This document shows positions 40,955 through 49,695 of a stretch of 64,000 nt of DNA, one piece after another. The position numbers were made by a program, and so were the translations under genes. Under the pieces are notes generated by a model. That model was given only the letters and a program-made list of their open reading frames with translations, made no database searches and was not told where the DNA came from. The stretch is taken from positions 1,364,001 through 1,428,000 of the forward strand of contig NZ_JAPEOK010000001.1 in the NCBI RefSeq assembly GCF_026341515.1, read 5' to 3'. The DNA comes from Streptomyces sp. NBC_00878. GTDB taxonomy: Bacteria > Actinomycetota > Actinomycetes > Streptomycetales > Streptomycetaceae. The first letter of the stretch is position 1, and the number at the start of each line of letters is the position of its first letter.

Positions 40955-41956
40955 TCACCCGGTAAGCGGGCCGAGCAGTCTTGTCGCAGTCGCGCCGGCG
41001 ATCGCGGCGTACTCGCGCTGCGTCAGGCTGATGGCAGCCAGCCGGTCGAGCGGATCGGTCACCGCCATGTCGAACGGGTAGTCGGTGCCGATGACGACGC
41101 GGTCCGCGCCGACGGCGGTGACGAGCCGGGCGAGGTTGTCGGCGGTGTAGACCAGCGAGTCGAAGTAGATGTGGTCGAGGTACTCGCTCGGCCGACGCCG
41201 CATCGTGCGGCTCTCCGGACGTACGTCGTACGCGTGGTCGGCCCGGCCGAGATAGTGGGGGAAGTAGCCGCCGCCGTGCGCGCCGCACACACGCAGGCGC
41301 GGGAACCGGTCGAACACGCCGCCGAAGACAAGATGGTGCAGCGCAAGCGTCGTCTCGGTGGGGTTGCCGACGACGTTGCCGAGGTAGCCGATCACCAGCC
41401 GGTCGCCGAGGGTGCAGCCCCACGGGTGGATGAACACGAATGCGTCAAGCTCCTCGGCGGCGGCCCAGAACGGATCGAGCGAGCGGTCGGACAGGTCGCG
41501 GCCGGCGACGTTCGTCGAGATCTCCACGCCGCGCATTCCCAGTGCGCCCATGGCCCTGCCCAACTGCTCGGCGGCGGCCTCCGGGTGCTGCAGGGCAACG
41601 GTCGCAAGGCCGACGAACCGGTCCGGACGCTGTTTCACGAACCCGGCGACCGTGGTGTTCGCCGCTTCGACGATCTCCGCCGCGAGCTTCTGCTCGGCCC
41701 AGTAGTGGTACAGGGTCGGGATCACGCTCAGCGCCTGGACATCGATGCCGCTACGGTCCATCCGGGCCAGCCGGCAGTCGAGGTCGCCCAGCAGCGGACG
41801 GTACGCCGTGGCGGCGAGTTCGACGTTGCGGCGGGTCGACTCGTCGCCGAACGTGGCGAGTTGCTCCGCCTGCTCGGCGAGCAGCCCTGGGCGACCGTGC
41901 ACGAGCGCCGACACCTCAGGCGCATCGACGTGCGCGTGGACGTCGACGGTCTTCAC
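40955..41956 (-). CDS. Amidohydrolase (ACMSD/gamma-resorcylate decarboxylase-like)
   Basis: The 333-residue amidohydrolase-2 protein has metal motif VDVHAHVD at the N-terminus, FIHPWGCTLGDRL with a conserved histidine, VCGAHGGGYFPHYLGR and the C-terminal aspartate in VVIGTDYPFDM. Members decarboxylate or hydrolyse aromatic-pathway intermediates such as 2-amino-3-carboxymuconate semialdehyde. The start is the GTG overlapping the FAH stop (GTGA), so the two are coupled. With the neighbouring monooxygenase and dioxygenase it points to aromatic degradation, but the exact step is open. Confidence 0.85.
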   Translation of the reverse strand: MKTVDVHAHVDAPEVSALVHGRPGLLAEQAEQLATFGDESTRRNVELAATAYRPLLGDLDCRLARMDRSGIDVQALSVIPTLYHYWAEQKLAAEIVEAANTTVAGFVKQRPDRFVGLATVALQHPEAAAEQLGRAMGALGMRGVEISTNVAGRDLSDRSLDPFWAAAEELDAFVFIHPWGCTLGDRLVIGYLGNVVGNPTETTLALHHLVFGGVFDRFPRLRVCGAHGGGYFPHYLGRADHAYDVRPESRTMRRRPSEYLDHIYFDSLVYTADNLARLVTAVGADRVVIGTDYPFDMAVTDPLDRLAAISLTQREYAAIAGATATRLLGPLTG

Positions 41957-42930
41957 AGAGCGACGCACCGGTTGCGCTGCGTGCCGAGCCCAGTGATCGT
42001 CGCCTCCATGATGTCGCCGGGACTGAGGTACCGGCCGTAATGCGCACCGTTGCCCGCCGGTGAGCCGGTGAGCAGCAGGTCGCCCGGACGCAGCGGCGTG
42101 ATCGCCGAGACGTGTTCGATCAGCTCGGCGATCCCGAAGATCATGTCGGCGGTCGACTCGTCCTGCATCACCTGCCCGTTGAGCCGGAGGGTCACCCGCA
42201 GATCGGCCGGGTCGACGAATGCCGCCGGGACGAGGTACGGCCCGAGCGGGAGGAAGGTCGGTGCGTTCTTGCCGGCCAGCCAGTCGGTGCCGATCGACGG
42301 TATCTCGGGACGGAACACGCGATCGCGCGTCGTCAGATCATTCGCGATCACATAACCGGCGACGTGCTGCATCGCGGCGTCACGCGGGACGCGGTACGCC
42401 TCGGTGCCGATCACCACGCCGAGTTCCAGCTCCCAGTCGTGCTGCGTACCGGTGTCGGGCAGGACGACGTCGTCGACCGGGCCGCAGACGGCGGACGGAA
42501 GCCCGAGGAAGACGTACGGCGTGCCGTGCGCCGCGCGCTCCTCCATCAGGGCGATGGCATGCTCCTGTGTGTCGGCAGGATTGGCGTCACCGGCCTCGGC
42601 GGCCGCCGCCACGATCAGCTCGACGACGTGCTGCTTGTAGTTGGCACCGCTCTGGAACAGCTGCCGTGGCGTCCAGGGCGCAACCGGCGCGACGGTGTCG
42701 AGGCGGCGTGCGCTCTCTGCCCACCGACCGGTTGCCAGGTGCTCGTCCACCGCCGTCTGCAGCGCCTTCACCGCCGTCGGCCAGTCGTCCAGGGCCGCGT
42801 CGATGTCGTCGGCTCCGAGGCCGGGGGCGAGATCGGCGATGGCGAGCAACTCGTCGCCGATCACTACGGCGCAGAACTGTGTGCCATCAACGCGGCAGCG
42901 GAACCGGCCGAGGGCGAAGGGAGCGGGCAT
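41953..42930 (-). CDS. Fumarylacetoacetate hydrolase-family protein (first)
   Basis: The 325-residue protein has the FAH-fold catalytic core: YVFLGLPSAVCGPVDDVVLP, DWELELGVVIGTEAYRV with metal-binding Glu residues, VAGYVIANDLTTRD, and LLTGSPAGNGAHYGRYLSPGD at the C-terminus. It probably hydrolyses or isomerises an acylpyruvate produced by ring cleavage. The ATG follows AGAGGACC. It is cotranscribed with the amidohydrolase. Confidence 0.88.
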   Translation of the reverse strand: MPAPFALGRFRCRVDGTQFCAVVIGDELLAIADLAPGLGADDIDAALDDWPTAVKALQTAVDEHLATGRWAESARRLDTVAPVAPWTPRQLFQSGANYKQHVVELIVAAAAEAGDANPADTQEHAIALMEERAAHGTPYVFLGLPSAVCGPVDDVVLPDTGTQHDWELELGVVIGTEAYRVPRDAAMQHVAGYVIANDLTTRDRVFRPEIPSIGTDWLAGKNAPTFLPLGPYLVPAAFVDPADLRVTLRLNGQVMQDESTADMIFGIAELIEHVSAITPLRPGDLLLTGSPAGNGAHYGRYLSPGDIMEATITGLGTQRNRCVAL

Positions 42931-43044
42931 GGGAGGTCCTCTCGTGCGGGCGAATCAGCCACATGCTAGGGATGCGGGAGGGCGCTAGGAATGCCCGATT
43001 GCCGATGCAGATCATCGACACGGTCGATGGCGGCGTCACAGACC

Positions 43045-43108
43045 GGCAACGTCACGGGCCGACGACGTCACAGGCTGGCAACGTCACGGGCCGGCGACGT
43101 CACAGGCT
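43045..43108. repeat. 32-bp tandem repeat at the 3' end of the LysR gene
   Basis: Two consecutive 32-bp copies (43045-43076 and 43077-43108) differ at one base. Each holds two GTCAC words (AACGTCACGGGCC, GACGTCACAGGCT). A partial further copy, GGCGTCACAGACC, lies just upstream. The second copy contains the LysR stop codon, so the array overlaps the gene end. It lies between the converging 3' end of LysR and the promoter of the FAH operon. Confidence 0.85.
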
Positions 43109-44020
43109 GGCTGCGAGTGTGGCGACACACTGCCGGAGCCAGTGATGCGCCGGATCGTTGTGGAGCACCGGGTGCCAGTACATCGTCTCGGTCAGCGGCC
43201 GCAGGGGCACCGGCGGCTCCAGGATCCGCAGCTCGTGGCGCACCGGCGTGCTGCGGACCAGCCTTTCGTGTACGAACGCGAACAGCGACGTGCCGGGCAG
43301 CAGCCACGGGACGAGGGTGAAGCTCAGTGTCGACAGCGCTACGTTCGGGGAGACGCCGAGCTGGGCCAGTTGCGCATCGACGAACGCCGGTCCGTCCGAC
43401 GCCGGGTTGTAGCGCACGTAGCGCAGCGTCTCGAGCTGCTCGCGGGTGAGCCGGTCGGTGACCTCACGATGCTGGTTCCACACAGCGGCGACGTACCGGT
43501 CGGTGAACAGCGTCCGGCTCGGGAAGTCGTGCACGCCGCTGGTCAGCTCGGACGGCATGATCACCAGGTCCGCCTGGGCCCGCTCCAGTTCGGTCTCGGT
43601 CGAGCCGCCGACCGGGACGACGTTCACCGTAACCCTCGGCGCCTCGACGTACAGCCGCTCGAGCAGGGGTCGTAGCAGGACCAGCGTGACGTAGTCGCTC
43701 GCGACGACGGTGAAGGTCCGCTCGTCGACCGAGCAGTCGAAATGCGGCTTGGTCGCGAGCATCTGCTCCGCTGCGACGAGCACCGCGTTCACCGGCTCGA
43801 CGAGTGCCTGACCCAGCGCCGTCAGTTCGTGCACCCGTCCGTTGCGCACGAGCAGCGGATCGTCGAAGACTCGGCGCAGCCGGGCCAGCGCGGCGCTCAT
43901 CGCCGACTGCCCGATGCCGACGGTCTCGGCTGCACGCGTGACGTGTCGCTGCTCAAGCAGCGCGTTCAGCGGGATGAGCAGGTTGAGGTCCAGGCGGCGC
44001 ACGGCGCCCGTGACGTCCAT
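43100..44020 (-). CDS. LysR-family regulator of the aromatic cluster
   Basis: The 306-residue regulator has a LysR helix-turn-helix (LDLNLLIPLNALLEQRHVTRAAETVGIGQSAMSAALARLRRVF) and a substrate-binding domain of the NodD/NahR-like subgroup (DPLLVRNGRVHELTALGQAL, VWNQHREV). No ribosome site precedes the chosen ATG, and a TACATT box lies 6 bases upstream, so a leaderless transcript is possible. It is divergent from the FAD monooxygenase gene, the usual geometry for a LysR activator and its target. Confidence 0.88.
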   Translation of the reverse strand: MDVTGAVRRLDLNLLIPLNALLEQRHVTRAAETVGIGQSAMSAALARLRRVFDDPLLVRNGRVHELTALGQALVEPVNAVLVAAEQMLATKPHFDCSVDERTFTVVASDYVTLVLLRPLLERLYVEAPRVTVNVVPVGGSTETELERAQADLVIMPSELTSGVHDFPSRTLFTDRYVAAVWNQHREVTDRLTREQLETLRYVRYNPASDGPAFVDAQLAQLGVSPNVALSTLSFTLVPWLLPGTSLFAFVHERLVRSTPVRHELRILEPPVPLRPLTETMYWHPVLHNDPAHHWLRQCVATLAASL

Positions 44021-44160
44021 CCGGGCAATGTACCAGCACGGATGGCGAAATATTGATGGCATCGTTGACCCGTATCTGTACTTCGGTCTTCCAGTCGTGT
44101 CCCGTGCCGTTCTAGCTTGTGCTCCCAGCAACGGTGCTGGCCAGTGGGAGGGCGACAGCC

Positions 44161-45300
44161 ATGAAACTGCTCGTGGTGGGCGCTGGTATCGGCGGACTCG
44201 GCGCGGCGGTCGCTCTGCGGCAGCAGGGCTTCGACGTCGACGTCGTGGAGATCAAGCAGGAGTTCTCGGTCTACGGCGTCGGCATCAACCATCCGGCCAA
44301 CAGCCTGCGCGCGCTGCGCTCGCTCGGCGTGCTCGACGAAACGCTCGGCATCGGCTACCAGTTCCGGAACACTACGTTCCTCGACGAGCAGGGTGAGCTG
44401 ATCGTCCGCCTCGACAGCGCGATGGGTGGCGACGACATGCCAGCCAACAACGCGCTCTCCCGCCTCGACCTGCACCGCATCCTCATCGCCGCCGCCGAGC
44501 GGCACGATGTGAAGATCCAGTACGGGAAGACGATGCGGTCGTTCACCGACACCGGCGGAGAGGTAGAGGTGGTCTTCACCGACGGTCGGCAGGAGGCCTA
44601 CGACCTGGTCGTGGCGTTTGACGGCATCAAATCGCCGACGCGGCACATCCTGTTCGGGCCCGAGCACGACGCGGTCTACTCCGGCTTCGGCGTATTCCGG
44701 GTGACGCTGCCACGTCCGGACTTCCTCGACGGCACGCGGGTGTACCAGGCCGTCGGAGTCAAAGCCGGCTTCCTCCCGCTCAGCGTGGACTCCATGTACA
44801 TGTTCATCGTCACGCCGGATCCGGCCCATGTGATTCATCGGCCGGAGGACTTCGTCGACGTCCTGCGCGAACGCATGGCACCGTTCGGCTCGCTGCCCGG
44901 CGAAGTGCGCGACAGCCTGACGTCGTCCGACGACATCGTCTACAGCCGGATCTCGGACGTGCTGTTGCCGCTGCCGTGGTTCCGCGGCCGGGTCGGCGTG
45001 CTCGGCGACGCGGCGCACGCCTGCGCGCCCCATCTCACCCAGGGCGCCGGCATGGCGCTGGAGGATGCGGTGGTCCTGGCCGAGTGCCTGGCCGCCGACG
45101 GCACGCTCGCCGAGCGGCTGCGCGCGTTCGAGCAGCGGCGCTACCCGCGCGCGAAGCTCGTCCAGGACGTCTCGCGCGGAATCCTCGAAAGCGAGATGGG
45201 CATCACCGAGGCGACGTGGGGCGCCACCGTGCAGGGCATGCGGGACCACCTCGCCGAGCAGATGGGCGGCATCGAACGGTTTCTCGACGCACCGGCCTGA
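44161..45300 (+). CDS. FAD-dependent aromatic monooxygenase
   Basis: The 379-residue flavoprotein hydroxylase has the FAD motif VVGAGIGGLGAAVAL (~6-20), the DG-motif-like VVAFDGIKSPTR and the GD motif GVLGDAAHACAPHLTQGAGMALEDA. It is of the salicylate/3-hydroxybenzoate hydroxylase type and should add a hydroxyl group to an aromatic ring ahead of cleavage by the next gene product. The ATG follows GGGAGGGCG. The 140-bp gap to the divergent LysR gene contains AT-rich promoter sequence near 44041-44120. The substrate is unknown. Confidence 0.88.
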   Translation: MKLLVVGAGIGGLGAAVALRQQGFDVDVVEIKQEFSVYGVGINHPANSLRALRSLGVLDETLGIGYQFRNTTFLDEQGELIVRLDSAMGGDDMPANNALSRLDLHRILIAAAERHDVKIQYGKTMRSFTDTGGEVEVVFTDGRQEAYDLVVAFDGIKSPTRHILFGPEHDAVYSGFGVFRVTLPRPDFLDGTRVYQAVGVKAGFLPLSVDSMYMFIVTPDPAHVIHRPEDFVDVLRERMAPFGSLPGEVRDSLTSSDDIVYSRISDVLLPLPWFRGRVGVLGDAAHACAPHLTQGAGMALEDAVVLAECLAADGTLAERLRAFEQRRYPRAKLVQDVSRGILESEMGITEATWGATVQGMRDHLAEQMGGIERFLDAPA

Positions 45301-45325
45301 CCTTCTCTTCATCTAGGAGCAGTTC

Positions 45326-46363
45326 GTGACCAGCTATTTCCAGCCCGGCGCGCTCGAAAGCGCGACCCCGCCACCACCGTGGGAAGGACCAGTGCTGCCT
45401 CCGCTGGCACCGCATGACGCGGTGGCCGCCTCCGAACGCGCGCGACGCTCGCCGATCACTCACCTGCGCTACGTCGCGCTCGCGACCGAGAACCTGCGCT
45501 CCGCGGCCGCCTTCTACGAAGGTATCTGGGGCCTGTACCGGGTAGCCGGCGACGGTGACGTCCTGTTTCTCGGCACGGTCGGCAGCCCCGAGCCGTACGT
45601 CATCCGGCTGCGTCAGGCGGACGAGCGGCGCACCGACCTGATCGCGTTCGGCGGGACCGATGCCGCTGCCGTCGACGCGCTCGCCGCCCGGCTGGGCACC
45701 GACGGCGTGTCGCTCGCGAGCGAGCCCGGGTCGTTGCAGTTGCCGGGTGGCGGCTACGGCTTCCGGTTCTTCGACCCGGACGGGCGGCTGGTCGAGGTGT
45801 CCTGCGACGTGGCGGGCAAGCCGTACCGCGCACTGGAGCCCGGCGAATCGGTGCCGCGCAAGCTCAGCCACGTCGTGGTGAGCAGCCCGGACGTCCCGGC
45901 GCTGAAGGCGTTCTACGAGAGGTATCTCGGGCTGCGGCTGTCGGACTGGCTGGAGGACCGCATGTGCTTCCTCCGCTGCTCGACAGACCACCACAACCTG
46001 GCGATCGTGCAAGGCCCTGTCGCCGGCCTCAACCATGTGTCCTTCGAACTACGCGACGTCGACGAGTACATGCGCGGCACCGGCCGGCTCTTCCGGCACG
46101 GCCATCAGCCGTTGTGGGGTCCGGGACGACACAGCGCGGGCGACAACGTCTACTCCTACTTCGCCGGCCCGGACAAGGTCGTCGTCGAGTACACGACAGC
46201 ACTTGAGCAGGTCACGGACGAGGAGGCATGGGTGCCGCGGGTCTGGCCCATAACGCCGGACTACGCCGATCGGTGGGGGACGGCCGGTCCCGGCGAGGAC
46301 CTGTTCGCCCTCTGGCACCGCGCCCCCGCCGACCGCGGGCTCTGGACCCCGGCGGCGCTATGA
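45326..46363 (+). CDS. Extradiol ring-cleavage dioxygenase (VOC family)
   Basis: The 345-residue protein has two VOC modules. The C-terminal one carries plausible iron ligands His182 (LSHVVVSS), His237 (LNHVSFEL) and Glu288 (VVVEYTT), with spacing like catechol 2,3-dioxygenases and BphC. It would open the ring of the dihydroxylated product of the upstream monooxygenase. The N-terminal ~40 residues (PPPPWEGPVLPP) are an extra proline-rich leader. The GTG start follows AGGAGC. It overlaps the next gene by four bases. Confidence 0.87.
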   Translation: MTSYFQPGALESATPPPPWEGPVLPPLAPHDAVAASERARRSPITHLRYVALATENLRSAAAFYEGIWGLYRVAGDGDVLFLGTVGSPEPYVIRLRQADERRTDLIAFGGTDAAAVDALAARLGTDGVSLASEPGSLQLPGGGYGFRFFDPDGRLVEVSCDVAGKPYRALEPGESVPRKLSHVVVSSPDVPALKAFYERYLGLRLSDWLEDRMCFLRCSTDHHNLAIVQGPVAGLNHVSFELRDVDEYMRGTGRLFRHGHQPLWGPGRHSAGDNVYSYFAGPDKVVVEYTTALEQVTDEEAWVPRVWPITPDYADRWGTAGPGEDLFALWHRAPADRGLWTPAAL

Positions 46364-47295
46364 GTACACAGCCCCACGACCACCCGGAACTCGGGCCGGC
46401 GCAGCTCGTCGAGGTGGCGGACCGGGTCTTCGCGTACATCCAGCCGGACGGGTCCTGGTACATCAACAACACCGGATTCGTCGTCGGATCGTCATCCGTG
46501 GTGTCGATAGACGCGTGTTCGACCGAGCGGCGCACCCGCGACTACCTCGCCTGCATCGCATCGGTGACACCCGCGCCAGTGACAACGCTGATCAACACGC
46601 ACCACCACGGCGACCACACGTACGGCAACGCCGTGCTCGGCGCGGCCACCATTGTCGGCCACGAACGGTGCCGCGTCGAGGTGCTTGAGAACGGACCGCC
46701 GGCCAACCGCGGCATCTGGAGCGACGTCGAGTGGGGCGACATCACGCTCGCCCCGCCGAACCTCACCTTCGCCGATCGCATCCGCCTGTGGTCGGACGAC
46801 CGGCCCATCGACGTGAGGTACGTCGGCAAGTCCGCGCACACCACCAACGACAGCCTGGTCTGGCTTCCCGAGCAGGAAGTGCTGTTCTGCGGCGATCTTC
46901 TGTTCAACGGCGGCACACCCTTCCTGCTGTCGGGCTCGGTGATCGGCGCGATCGACGTCCTGACCAACGTGCTGGCGCCCATCCCCGCGCGGACCGTCGT
47001 GCCAGGACACGGTGCGCCGTGTGACGCCGCTCTGATCCCCACGGCCATCGGCTACCTCGAGTTCGTGCTGGCCACTGCCAAGGCCGGCCGCGAGGCCGGC
47101 CTGACACCGCTGCAGGCCGCGCGGGAGACCCAGCTCGGCGACTACGCCGGCTGGCTCGACAGCGAGCGTATCGTCGGCAACCTCCATCGCGCGTACGCCG
47201 ACCTCGACCCGCAGGGCCGGCCTGTCGACGTATCCGCGGCACTACGCGACATGATCGAGTTCAATGGCTCGCGACCGCTGTCGTGTCACGCATAG
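46360..47295 (+). CDS. Metallo-beta-lactamase-fold hydrolase
   Basis: The 311-residue protein has the zinc motif THHHGDHTYGN (H81-x-H83-x-D85-H86), a later histidine in GKSAHTTND, EVLFCGDLLFNGG for the bridging aspartate and VVPGHG for the last ligand. It is of the glyoxalase-II/SoxH-like group. In this operon it may hydrolyse a lactone or thioester arising after ring cleavage. Its ATG overlaps the dioxygenase stop (ATGA), so the three enzymes from 44161 on form one unit. Confidence 0.88.
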   Translation: MSTQPHDHPELGPAQLVEVADRVFAYIQPDGSWYINNTGFVVGSSSVVSIDACSTERRTRDYLACIASVTPAPVTTLINTHHHGDHTYGNAVLGAATIVGHERCRVEVLENGPPANRGIWSDVEWGDITLAPPNLTFADRIRLWSDDRPIDVRYVGKSAHTTNDSLVWLPEQEVLFCGDLLFNGGTPFLLSGSVIGAIDVLTNVLAPIPARTVVPGHGAPCDAALIPTAIGYLEFVLATAKAGREAGLTPLQAARETQLGDYAGWLDSERIVGNLHRAYADLDPQGRPVDVSAALRDMIEFNGSRPLSCHA

Positions 47296-47382
47296 GCTTT
47301 GGATCCCGTCCTCGTGATGCGGCCATCGAGGAAACCTGGCACCACCGCTGGAACGAGGTCACCGCGGCCGCATGATCACGAC

Positions 47383-48072
47383 TTACAGCTGCCGCGTCTG
47401 AACGACGATCGATGGTGTCTCTGGCACGTGATATGCCGCGTCCGACGAAAGTATGTCCGTGTCCACGTAGCCACCCAATAGTTCGCCCGAGTTGGTGGCA
47501 ATCACCGAACCCTCGTCGTCAACCACACTCACGGGTTTAGCGAACGACAGCAAGTACGGCTGCCAGAGCGCCTGGATTTTCCCTACCTCCACATCGACGG
47601 CGGCGACCCCGAAGAACGTGTCGTCCAAGGTGACCGGGAGACTTCCCGTCAGTACGTACGCGTTCGTTCCCGTTACATCCACGTAAGGACTGCTGATGTG
47701 CACAGCCTCGTCGACTGCCGCCTGCCACCACTGAGTGTTCTCGAACTCGTAGTAGTCGGTGAGCATGGGGTCCCCGGTCATCAGCGGTGCGCACGCCTCA
47801 TGGTTGACGGGCCGGTACCACCAGTGGATTGCGCCGGGATCGAGAGCTGCGGAGGAGCCAATGAATCCCATGCCGAGGGCGATCGCGTCGTCGGCGTCCA
47901 GCGCACGTCGCGCCGCTTCGTGGACGGAGCCGAATGCCGAAGCGCCCCTTACTCTGTCTGCTGCGATGTCTGCTCGTGCGGCATCCCTGAGTGATGTGCA
48001 GTGGTTGGCGAACTCACGGGCCACCTTCATCATGCTACGGCGAAGATGGGCGAGATCTCGACTGGAAATCAT
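47383..48072 (-). CDS. Soluble cache-domain protein
   Basis: The 229-residue protein has no membrane helix or signal peptide. Its latter part is cache-like: YYEFENTQWWQAAVDEAVHISSPYVDVTGTNAYVLTGSLPVTLDDTFFGVAAVDVEVGKIQ. Cache domains usually sense small carboxylates outside the cell, so a cytoplasmic version is notable. Its ATG overlaps the stop of the GntR-type FCD fragment (ATGA), implying it once worked together with that regulator as a sensor pair. Function is otherwise unknown. Confidence 0.78.
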   Translation of the reverse strand: MISSRDLAHLRRSMMKVAREFANHCTSLRDAARADIAADRVRGASAFGSVHEAARRALDADDAIALGMGFIGSSAALDPGAIHWWYRPVNHEACAPLMTGDPMLTDYYEFENTQWWQAAVDEAVHISSPYVDVTGTNAYVLTGSLPVTLDDTFFGVAAVDVEVGKIQALWQPYLLSFAKPVSVVDDEGSVIATNSGELLGGYVDTDILSSDAAYHVPETPSIVVQTRQL

Positions 48073-48708
48073 GCCTGGCGGCCCTCCTCACTCAGACGCA
48101 TCCGGAGTTCAATCAGCCGGTTCATTGAATCGGCCAGGTGGCGTTCGGCGGTCGTGCGCGCGTTCAGTTCATCGCGGGCCTCGATCGCAGCGACAACGGC
48201 CAGATGTTGGTCTGCGCATTCTGAGGCCGTCTGGCATTCGAGGCCGGGAATCCAGAGCAAAGACGAGACATCGTTCCGTGCTGCAAGCTCGGCTCTGGTC
48301 AACGCAGCTGACCGCGTGCCGGCGGCAAGCTCAAGGTGGAATCGAGAGTCAAGGCGGACTGATGCTGCGGTCGTCTCCGCACCGCGAACAGCGTTGGCCG
48401 CGTGAGCCAGCGTAGTTAAGGTCAGCCCCCGTGCACGCACCGCGGCCAACTCGGCGGCCTTGCCGACGATGGCCAGATATTAGTCGCGACTGTCACGGAT
48501 TGCGTCGATGTCAAGCGCGAGCAAGCGGCGTCGCAGAGGCTGGTCGTCGGGGTTCGCCGGGAGGACGACGAAGTTGCCGCCTTGGCGGCCGCGCCTCGTC
48601 TGGATCAGGCCTTGGTCGCGCAGTCGGGCCAGTGAGTTCCGCAGCGTCATTACCGAAACGTTCATCCGGGCAGCGAGTTCAGCCGCGACACCACGCCGTC
48701 GGAGCGAC
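48069..48708 (-). pseudogene. GntR/FCD regulator, truncated and interrupted by an in-frame stop
   Basis: Reading leftward, the wing-helix part (LRRRGVAAELAARMNVSVMTLRNSLARLRDQGLIQTRRGR) and the FCD part (VRLDSRFHLELAAGTRSAALTRAELAARND) are in the same frame but separated by a TAA at 48480-48482. Reading through the stop gives a continuous GntR protein (...DAIRDSRD*YLAIVGKAAELAAV...). The first ~30 residues are missing, replaced at about 48703 by an aldehyde dehydrogenase fragment on the other strand. The FCD half might still be made from an internal start at 48449. Confidence 0.8.
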
Positions 48709-48711
48709 AGC

Positions 48712-49176
48712 GCGCACTCCGCACTCCTCAAGATCGCGGACGCCGTTGAGGCCCGGGCGGAGGAGCTGATTGAGCTTGAGGCCATGAACACCGGAAAGCC
48801 GAAGGCGGCAATCCGCTCCGAAGAGATCACGGTCATGGTGGGTCAGATCCGTTTCTTCGCGGGCGCCGCCCGCGTTCTGGAGGGGAAGTCGGCCGACGAG
48901 TACATGCGCGGCTTCACCTCGTTCATCCGGCGCGAACCGATCGGCGTCAACGGGCAGGTCACCCCATGGAACTACCCGATGATGATGGCGGTCTGGAAGT
49001 TCGCGCCGGCCATCGCCGCCGGTAATTCCGTGGTCCTCAAGCCCAGCGACACCACGCCGGCGACCACCGCACTCATGGGCGACATCGCTCAGGAGTTCCT
49101 GCCTCCGGGCGTCTTCAACGTCGTCGTCGGTGATCGCGACACAGGCCGAGCCCTCATCGGCCACTCGACCCCGCAG
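48712..49176 (+). pseudogene. Aldehyde dehydrogenase internal fragment
   Basis: About 155 residues of an aldehyde dehydrogenase are present (ALLKIADAVEARAEELIELEAMNTGKP, then GVNGQVTPWNYPMMMAVWKFAPAIAAGNSVVLKPS). The beginning is missing, as is everything after RALIGHSTPQ, including the catalytic cysteine region. The left junction abuts the GntR fragment and the right abuts an SDR fragment. It cannot encode an active enzyme. Confidence 0.85.
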
Positions 49177-49411
49177 CTGCAACTGCGTGTGCCCGGGTGA
49201 CATGGAGACGCCCATGATTCAGCAGTACTTCCAAGGCACGGACGATCCAGGCGCGGCTCGTGAGGAGATGCTGGCCAGCTACCCGTCCGGCCGCATCGCG
49301 GAGGCCGTGGAAGTGGCTGACGCCGTCCTGTTCCTGCTCAGCGAGCGCTCGTCGTTCATCAACGGCACTTCGCTCGTCGTCGATGGCGCCCTGCTGGCCA
49401 AGACCTACTGA
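49177..49411 (+). pseudogene. Short-chain dehydrogenase C-terminal fragment
   Basis: From NCVCPGDMETPM onward (about 75 residues, ending FLLSERSSFINGTSLVVDGALLAKTY), this is the C-terminal third of an SDR-family oxidoreductase, containing the NxxxPG and INGxxLxVDGG-like motifs. The cofactor-binding and catalytic part is gone. It is in a different frame from the aldehyde dehydrogenase fragment to which it is joined, so it is a deletion junction and not a fusion gene. Confidence 0.82.
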
Positions 49412-49695
49412 GAGGGCCTCTGCAGCACTTTTGTCGGTTCACCGTTTACTGAACTGGATCGAGTGGGACGCCGCTACTGGGCTTACAACGGCCGACTCAT
49501 CCGCGCAGCACCGAACACCTACAAGATCACTCTCCCCGATGCCTTGCATCGCCAACGAGCCCTTAACTTCGTGGCATTGGTCCAGCATCTGCCGATTACA
49601 GCAGCCCTCAGGGTGCCCCGCCCCGGCCCTGAAGCCAGGGCCGCACCGGCAGCAGGGGCACCCCAGTGTGCGGCTACTGGCGCCTCGCCAGCCGA
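49412..49695. other. Stretch without a supportable gene
   Basis: These 284 bases lie between the SDR fragment and the end of the second FAH gene. A plus-strand frame reading GRRYWAYNGRLIRAAPNTYK is open but matches nothing I recognise and runs into the antisense of the FAH gene. It is probably debris from the same rearrangement. Confidence 0.4.

Noticed and set aside
43031..43108. Tandem repeats considered as a CRISPR array
   Set aside because: Copies are adjacent without spacers and only two are complete, so this is a simple duplication.
48712..49411. ALDH-SDR fusion protein
   Set aside because: The two parts are in different reading frames, and the ALDH frame ends within eight codons of the junction, so no fusion is made.
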